DNA of 64,000 nucleotides from Erpobdella octoculata (Eukaryota; Annelida; Clitellata; Hirudinida; Erpobdellidae): NCBI GenBank assembly GCA_963978895.1, contig OZ022241.1:38173833-38237832 (forward strand), in the 5' to 3' direction. Of this stretch, positions 31,545-64,000 are shown piece by piece. The stretch's first letter is position 1. Each line of letters starts with the position of its first letter. The notes under the pieces were generated by a model. The model saw only the letters and a list, made by a program, of their open reading frames with translations. It was not told the DNA's origin and did no database searches. The position numbers were made by a program, and so were the translations under genes.

Positions 31545-33360
31545 ATGAACTGTTTATATAACTATGTTCGATTTAACCCAAAAAATTGCAAAAATAAGCA
31601 TGAAGCTGGTTCGAGTGGTATGTGCGGACATTCTGGGAGTGGCGTGCCCAGCAAACCAAACATAGTAACATGGACATTAACTAATATTAAAAGTCTGTGC
31701 AACAAACTTGCTAAATTTAATGATTTTATGGATAAAGTTCATCCACATAATTTTCTGTGTTACTGAAACATGGCTCTGTTCTAATATGTTAGATAGTTCT
31801 ATCAGTCCTCCTGGTTATAGTGTTGTGCGTCGAGATAAACCATCAAAAAACGGTGGAGGTTCTTTATTCTTAGAAAACTGTTTTCAATAGGACATTGTAA
31901 CAATTCCAAAGGGTTTTGAAACCATTGAAGTAGTATGTATTGAATTGATATGGAAGGACTCTTCTTCCAGAGTTATTGGGTACTACCGACCTGGAGGTTC
32001 TGATGGGGATGCGGAAAGTTTTCCACGGCTTTTCGCCCCCATTTTTCTCCCCCATTTTTTTGCCCCGGGAAGATTCACCCCCGGTTTTTGCCCCCTGGAA
32101 AATTAGTCCCCGCGCTTTTCGCCCCTGGGAAAGTTCGCCCCCGGGTTTTCTCCTCCGGTATTTAGCCCCCGGTTTTTCGCCCCCGGTTTTTCGCCCCCGG
32201 TTTTTCGCCCCTGTTTTTTCGCCCCCGGTTTTTCGCCCCTGTTTTTTCGCCCCGTTTTTTACCCCATTTTTACGCTTCCGGTTTTTGTTCTTAGTTTTTC
32301 ACCTCTGGTGAAATTTGCTCCCAGTTTTTTGCCCCCGTTTTGTACCTTTGACTTTTCGTCCCTAGTTTTTTGCCACGGTTCTTTTACTTCTGATTTTTGT
32401 CCTCAGTGGTCTGCTTTTGAGAAAGTTTGCTCCCGGTTTTTCGCTTCTGTAAAAGTTAGTCTATAGGTTTTGATTCTGATTTTTTAGCAAAAACTCAATT
32501 TCGAGAATGTTAGCTTTTGTTCTTGGGAAAATCTGCTACTTCGATTTTTGCTCCAGACTTAGTTTTTTCTCCCTTACTTTCTTTTTCCAGTATTTACCCC
32601 CATGAAAAGTGTATAAGAAAGTAGAGAAGTATCTACAACAGCTCCCACTTTACCCGTCATCTGCTATTATGAGAGGAAAAAACGTCTAGAAAATGTCTTA
32701 ATATGTGGGTTTTAAAATAATTGCCTTTTCAGCTTTATGCTGAAATGATGCTCCTGCCTTCCACTAATTTCAAATTTCTTCTCAAAGTCAAATGGTCTAG
32801 ATGAAACACTGCTGGCAATATTTTTCAGGGGTTATTATTATTTTCCCAAGAATAAAAGGTTGTAGGAGGGGAAAAGTCGAAAACGCCAGGAACTAACGTC
32901 TCATGAGAAGAACGTGCAAAAAATTATAAAATGGTGAGAAACTTTTTCAGATAAAAAATCAGGGATGAAAACCGGGGAAACAAATCGTGGTAAAAATCTG
33001 GGGGCAAAAACCGAAAAAAAATTTTTCCAGGGACAAAAAACTGAAATCCAAAAAACGGGAGCAAAAAGTTGAGGGTGAAAAACGGGGGCGAAAAACCGGG
33101 GACAAACTTTCTCAGGGGCGAAAAGCGTAGGGGCGAAACTTCCCAGGGGCGAAAAAACGGGGGCGAAAAAACGGGGGTGAAAAGACGGGGACGAACTTTC
33201 CGTAAACCGTTCTGATGCTACTGCGTTCTGATAATTTTCTAACTAGTACTAAATGCCTATTTTATTTGTGCTCTGTTAACAAATTAGTTGTACTCCTTGG
33301 TGATTTCAATCTGCCTGATGTTGATTGGAGCCACTACCATGTGCCAGACAACATAATTTT
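31545..33360 (+). pseudogene. LINE endonuclease fragment interrupted by a MITE
   Basis: 31660-31997 encodes, with one frameshift at about 31763, NIKSLCNKLAKFNDFM, then ETWLCSN, PPGYSVVRRDK and GYYRPGG, typical of a LINE AP-endonuclease. The reading resumes after the MITE at 33209: LVVLLGDFNLPDVDWSHYH. It is truncated after about 33360. The second, opposite-strand copy at 1-911 covers the following region. Confidence 0.78.
32006..33208. mobile_element. MITE with long inverted ends and (cgcccccggttttt)n interior
   Basis: The termini gggatgcggaaagttttcca and, in inverse, ggtttacggaaagttcgtcc begin extended imperfect inverted repeats made of tttttcgcccccgg units. The target duplication gttctgatg is at 31997-32005 and 33209-33217 (8-9 bases). 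Size 1,203 bases. There is no coding capacity; the Pro/Phe-rich frame is spurious. An 8-base duplication would suit a hAT-type transposase, but the ends do not prove this. Confidence 0.8.
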
Positions 33361-33619
33361 CATAACTTTTTAAATATTAAACATTGAAAAATTAAACTGT
33401 AGCAAGATGTGTATTATTATATTCTCAGAAAAAAAATCGGGAACCTCTGAACCAGATTTTAATTTAGGCGGTGACCTGAAACTCACGGGAATACAAGACA
33501 AACATGAAAACAAGTGCATCAGTTCAGAAAACTTTATTTTAAAGTAAGTTGAATAATTATAGCAAAGCACCCATCACCAAACAATAAGCGGATTGTTATT
33601 TAAAGTTTCTAACAAAAGT

Positions 33620-33990
33620 TATTTTTCAGTACAGAAGGTGATGGCCTGGGTTCATCATCAGCAGTGACAATCTGCGTATAAAATAACGTAATAAATATTT
33701 TTTTGTATACTACAAAATATAAAAATAATTTGAAAAAGTTGTTCCAGAAATGGTTTTTAAGCTAATTATTTTTAATTTAGAGACTGTTTTGTTAAATTTA
33801 AAAAATCTGTTATAAATTATTTAATTTACTTTGTACAGATTAGAAAGCACAACTAAGAAAACTTTAGCAGAAATGTTGTTAAATAAAGTAAATTATGTAA
33901 TAGTTAAAATAATAATATAAAATCTTAAAAGTGCAGCAGGCTTCAACCTCATCAACGGTAATCTGCGTAAAAAATAACGTAATTTTTTGT
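33620..33990 (-). pseudogene. Duplicated 3' pieces of the 34.2 kb exon locus
   Basis: 33850-33990 repeats the neighbourhood of 34150-34270 (gattagaaagcaca, ctttagcagaaatg, agtgcagcaggcttcaac) and keeps the exon end GTTGAAGCCTGCTGCACTT, but its donor is lost (TTAAG for GTAAG). Two minus-strand acceptor-like sites, tttttacgcag (33963) and ttttatacgcag (about 33675), are followed by very short open frames. Confidence 0.45.
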
Positions 33991-34237
33991 TTTTTAAGGC
34001 TCATTTATTCATTTCTTCAACTAAGTTTCAACTTATGCTAATCATATTTTTCATTTATACGAAGCCTGAAGACGACAACTTAATTAAACCTGCCAGTTAA
34101 CAATTAAATTATAATAAAAAATTAATCTTACATTATACATTATACAGATTAGAAAGCACAATTAAGAAAGCTTTAGCAGAAATGTGGTTAAATAAAGTAA
34201 ATTAGGTATTAGTTAAAATAATAATATAAAATCTTAC

Positions 34238-34376
34238 AAGTGCAGCAGGCTTCAACGTATAACTCGTTGATGCCTGTTGGTCCATACTTGGTGATGCGTT
34301 CATCGATGAGAATGTCCAGGTCGCTACTGAATTCAGCTGCATCTTTTGCAACACGCAGTACTGTTTTCTTATTATC
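34238..34376 (-). CDS. Single exon of an unidentified small gene
   Basis: A minus-strand exon bounded by acceptor tttcacag and donor ACTT|GTAAGAT. It encodes DNKKTVLRVAKDAAEFSS, then DLDILIDERITKYG and INELYVEACCT. The splice sites and absence of stops support a real exon. I do not recognise the family. The CC near the end resembles the A-chain cysteines of insulin-like peptides, but spacing and neighbours do not support it. Confidence 0.42.
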
Positions 34377-34399
34377 CTGTGAAATGTTAAATAACAAAT

Positions 34400-35695
34400 C
34401 AACTTATTTAAAAAGTATTTTATAGTGATTTAAATTTTAAATTTAGATTGGCGGTTCTAATTAAAACACAAAATACATTAATATTTCATTGAATGTTAGT
34501 TTGAAAAAAAATATAAAATAACGAAAATTATAATTTTTATAGTTAAAAAGTTTAGCATTTCTAGCCTGCAAATGAAAAAACTGCAGTTACATAGCTTACA
34601 ATTGATTTACATGTAGTAAGAGATGATCAAATATAGCAGCATTATTAATTTAATATCATATATATTGTCAATATTATCAAAGTTTTATGACAAAAAATGG
34701 TGAAAAACACTAATATAAATGCAATTATTATATTCATTTCATTACAATATTATAATAAAGCAATATTAACTTTTAGTTTTGTGAAATTTAAAAAAAACAA
34801 TATTAATTTATGTAGAAAAATTATAAAAAAAAATTAAACCCCTGGGCATTGTCGGGTAACCCCCCCCAGTTTCAAACAATTACTATACCTATTTTGTAAC
34901 GTACCTAAAATTATTCACTAAGTGGCGTTAATTAAATAAACTTATAGGTAATCATGACTATGACAAAAACTTATTAATATTTTGACTAACGTATTACTAT
35001 AAACAATGGCAAAACTGTTAATGCATTTAGAAATCGATTTACATAATGTGAAAATATAAATGTGTGTTTTTAAAAAACTTTGTTTTTTGTTTGAACTTGG
35101 TCTTGGTTGATGCCATAAATTAGTAAATAAACTGACCAAAACTTGTTTATTGTTTATAATGTTTTTTTTCAGCGTCAATAAAAAAATCACTAAATGTTTC
35201 TTTGTATTGTTCTTCATTGTTAATAATTATTATCTGGCATCGCTGTTGTTAGGGAAGTGAGTGAATAGAGTATGTGACTTGCAGCTCAACGTACAAAGCT
35301 ACCAGCTAGGTTAGGATACCAGACTTAATTTTATTAAGAAAAAGCTGAGTAACAACAAAAAATTTCTCAAACCACAAATTTAAATATTCATTTCAGCATC
35401 ATAAAAATGATAACTTTTTTCTTTACGTATTGGTGTCCTAAAAATCTTTTTTTAGTACAACATAATGCTTAAAAATGTCATTAAACAACTTTTTATCTAT
35501 TTGATTTACATATTGATCCCACTCTTCTTATGAATTTATTAATCTGTTCAACTAGTGATTCTGATGTTATATGACTCGGTTTTATTCAAAGGAACCAATC
35601 ATGCGTTGTTGTATGTCAATAATTATAAAATAAACAAATACTATGAAAATACGTAAGATGAATCATCTTCATCTTACATATCCCCCCTCTTCGAA
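34400..35695. other. AT-rich stretch without recognised genes
   Basis: A degraded Helitron-like end (cccctgggcattgtcgggta then acccccccc) is at about 34838-34868. The 35440-35690 part lies just 3' of the Gypsy remnant, after its purine tract (minus strand gaagaggggggat), and may be its LTR (tgtaagatgaagatgattca). No second LTR copy was found. Confidence 0.4.
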
Positions 35696-35699
35696 AAAA

Positions 35700-37154
35700 G
35701 AAACGCGTCAGTGTTTCTTGATTGCATCGTCACTCTCTTTACGACTAAGAAAGTCAGCACCGATGTTCTCCTTGCCTTTGAAATAGTTTCCTTTCAACTT
35801 ATTCTCAATCTCTATCTCTCTGCGTGCTGTGTCAACAGGGCGGGCATCTCCGAAGATTGCCGAATTCAACTTTCCATCTTTCCCCACCCCTCCATTTTGG
35901 CCTCTAGGCAGAAGATTGAGCCTTGGTCTTTCTTTTGGCGGATTCAAAGCTTGAACTTTTGCCTCAACTTTATTTCCTACCTTTGAAATGGCAGACGTGT
36001 TTCTTTCCTTGCTTTGATACAGCTCCGAGTTAGCCGACGATTTTCTAAAATTTACCCGATCATTCCTCTGAGTGCTGTCGTAGTTGGAAGCGGATTTCTG
36101 TGGTTTCCGACCAAAGCGATTTCCTGCCGCCATTGCATCAAAACCCCTTACCCTTTCAACATTTCCCAGCACGAGATCGCAAAGTAGGTTTTTCATGCAC
36201 ACCACCTCTCTGGTTCCTCTGAACCAGTCTGTTTTGATTTTTACCACTGCTGTCTGTTGGAGCCACCCGAACTGTGCCGTCGATCAAAACACAAGGTCTT
36301 GTTCTTCCGGTCATCTGACGCGGGTGCAATAATGATTCCTTTACTATTATGGAAGTACAGCCAGTGTCCCTCAAAACCTTTACCGGTTTTCTGTTCACAA
36401 ACCCTCTGGTTAATTTAAACTTTTCTCCTGAGTGAAAACAACCATCCGCTATTACCGGTGAAAAGCAGCCACATTTTAATTGGACCTCATTCATTTTACC
36501 ATCCAACACCATGACCGCGCATGCATTCACTACTCCAGAGTCTTTGCATGGTGGTGTCATGGTGGCCACTCTACGCGTTTGACACATGACTGGAGTTGCT
36601 TGAGTGCCTTGACTGTAGTCCCTCGCGATCTGTCCAGCGTGATGACAATCCTTTGCCATATGGCCCAGCTTATTGCAATTGTAACAGCGTGGTCCAACCA
36701 TTCCGGAGTCAGAGTCTGGTTGACCACGATTTCCGCGAATCCTGCTTGCGTTCTCGACTTTTGCCAAGCTTTTGACTGGGTGAGCTTGATTGTACTTGTT
36801 GACCCAGCGACTTAGCTCATTGACGTCACCGCTTTCTTTCTCCAACAAATACTCAGCCATTCCCGAGGGACACTTTCCAAAGAACTGCTCTTTTAGGAAC
36901 AAAAACAAATAGTTTTTTGTACCCGCGAGATCCACCCAGCGCCTGAGGTAACTATCTAGTCGCACCAGATACTGTTCCCAAGTCTCTTCTGGCTCAAGCT
37001 TTGACTCTCGAAACTTTATTCGGTAGTCTTCTGCCGACTTCCCAAAACGGCGAAGGAGTGCCTCTTTTACCGACTCGTAATCCTGCATCTGACTATCGCT
37101 GAGTTGGCCAAACACTTCCAATGTCTTAGCACTGAGCAGGGAACCCAGAAGCAT
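35700..37154 (-). pseudogene. Gypsy-type element: gag, zinc knuckle, protease; reverse transcriptase deleted
   Basis: From 37154: gag capsid with YESVKEALLRRFGKSAEDYR, then FRESKLEPEETWEQYLVRLD; zinc knuckle CYNCNKLGHMAKDC (about 36700); aspartic protease core DTGCTSII (about 36350). After a frame change at about 36160-36250 a second frame (36247-35708) begins with a MVKIKTDW.RGTREVVCM segment. It ends GKENIGADFLSRKE, matching the RNase H end (GKENxxADxLSR) of Gypsy pol. Reverse transcriptase, most of RNase H and integrase are missing. It ends about 320 bases before the first visible spectraplakin exon, on the opposite strand. Confidence 0.85.
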
Positions 37155-37476
37155 TCCCCAACCCTTTTTTGGATGATCATTTGCCGTGGCTCGTCTCGGC
37201 TCCGTCGGTCTGTTTCCAGGTCAACCCGCCGTGCGGTAACGTGCTGGATACAGTCGAGAGGTTTGTTTGTCTTATTAGTCGTTATGAACAAGAGTGGCCA
37301 GTCATGGGGATGTTGTTGAAACACAAACGAATGCAAGGACTCTTATTTGCTGCTTTATGTTTTCTATATTTTTCCTGTATTAAACCTTTATGCTAGCTTA
37401 TTTATTTTTAGTTCTATACGAGCTGCTAAATTGTTGAATTACGTTAGAAATGTTTTATTTGTACTTTTGAATTTAG

Positions 37477-63820
<26,344 letters not shown>

Positions 63821-63825
63821 GTTCG

Positions 63826-64000
63826 TTTCGTTATGCCGCCTTGATCACATTTTGTTATGCCGCCTTGATCACATTTCGTTATGCCGCCTTGATCACATTT
63901 CGTTATGCCGCCTTGATCACATTTCGTTATGCCGCCTTGATCACATTTCGTTATGCCGCCTTGATCACATTTCGCTATGCCGCCTTGATCACATTTCGTT
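63826..64000 (+). repeat. 24-base minisatellite at the right edge (intron 40)
   Basis: About seven copies of cgttatgccgccttgatcac attt, starting directly after the exon 40 donor (CAG|GTTCGT) and running off the window. The first copy differs at one base (ttttg). Confidence 0.93.

Noticed and set aside
31976..32311. Proline/phenylalanine-rich ORF
   Set aside because: It is the gcccccggtttttc repeat of the MITE read in one frame.
34238..34376. Insulin-like A chain (ELYVEACCT)
   Set aside because: The cysteine spacing expected after CC is not present in any candidate next exon and there is no B chain, so I left it as unidentified.
63826..64000. CRISPR-like direct repeats
   Set aside because: The 24-base units are contiguous with no spacers and lie in an intron of an animal gene; it is a minisatellite.

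Overview
This is a window of an AT-rich, repeat-laden animal nuclear genome. Genes are split by GT-AG introns. It holds plakin, spectrin-repeat and M12B protein families, and many kinds of eukaryotic transposon. I cannot name the phylum. A TTAGGG-type tract near the left end argues weakly against a typical insect.

Left part (1-37.4 kb). One host gene is clear here: a minus-strand secreted M12B (reprolysin) zinc metalloprotease, 12073 down to 3454. I can follow its signal peptide, prodomain, split HEIGH/GxxHD zinc site and a cysteine-rich domain. The cysteine-rich cassette is present twice, and one copy is dead. A small minus-strand exon candidate lies at 34.2 kb. The rest is mobile DNA: a LINE present in two broken copies that share one MITE insertion; Helitron-like elements ending in a GC hairpin plus CTAG next to (TA)n tracts; a Helitron helicase remnant; a P-like element with a decayed THAP transposase; tRNA-derived SINEs; and hAT-like repeats. 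There is also a Copia element with clear LTRs, primer site and target duplication that lacks reverse transcriptase and sits inside an older foldback element. A Penelope-like element carries two inverted terminal copies, each with a complete hammerhead ribozyme core. A short LTR element carries a SAP-domain acidic ORF. Two Gypsy remnants complete the list.

Right part (37.5-64 kb). Forty consecutive plus-strand exons of one giant spectraplakin gene (shot / MACF1 / dystonin family) run off the right edge. All junction phases agree. After the end of the plakin region comes a single 10,389-base exon of 3,463 codons. It has a first plectin-repeat cluster, a long acidic region holding 16 copies of a repeat I do not recognise (DHLEKSGC ... 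EDEEFLSYLNQVSK), a short Gly/Ala-rich hydrophobic stretch, and a second plectin-repeat cluster. Thirty-six smaller exons then encode about 2,660 residues of spectrin-repeat rod. The actin-binding CH domains should lie upstream and the EF-hand/GAS2 end downstream; neither is visible here.

Most promising for follow-up: the repeat array in the giant exon with its splice-donor-like repeat ends, the paired hammerhead ribozymes, the duplicated metalloprotease cassette, and the SAP-ORF LTR element.
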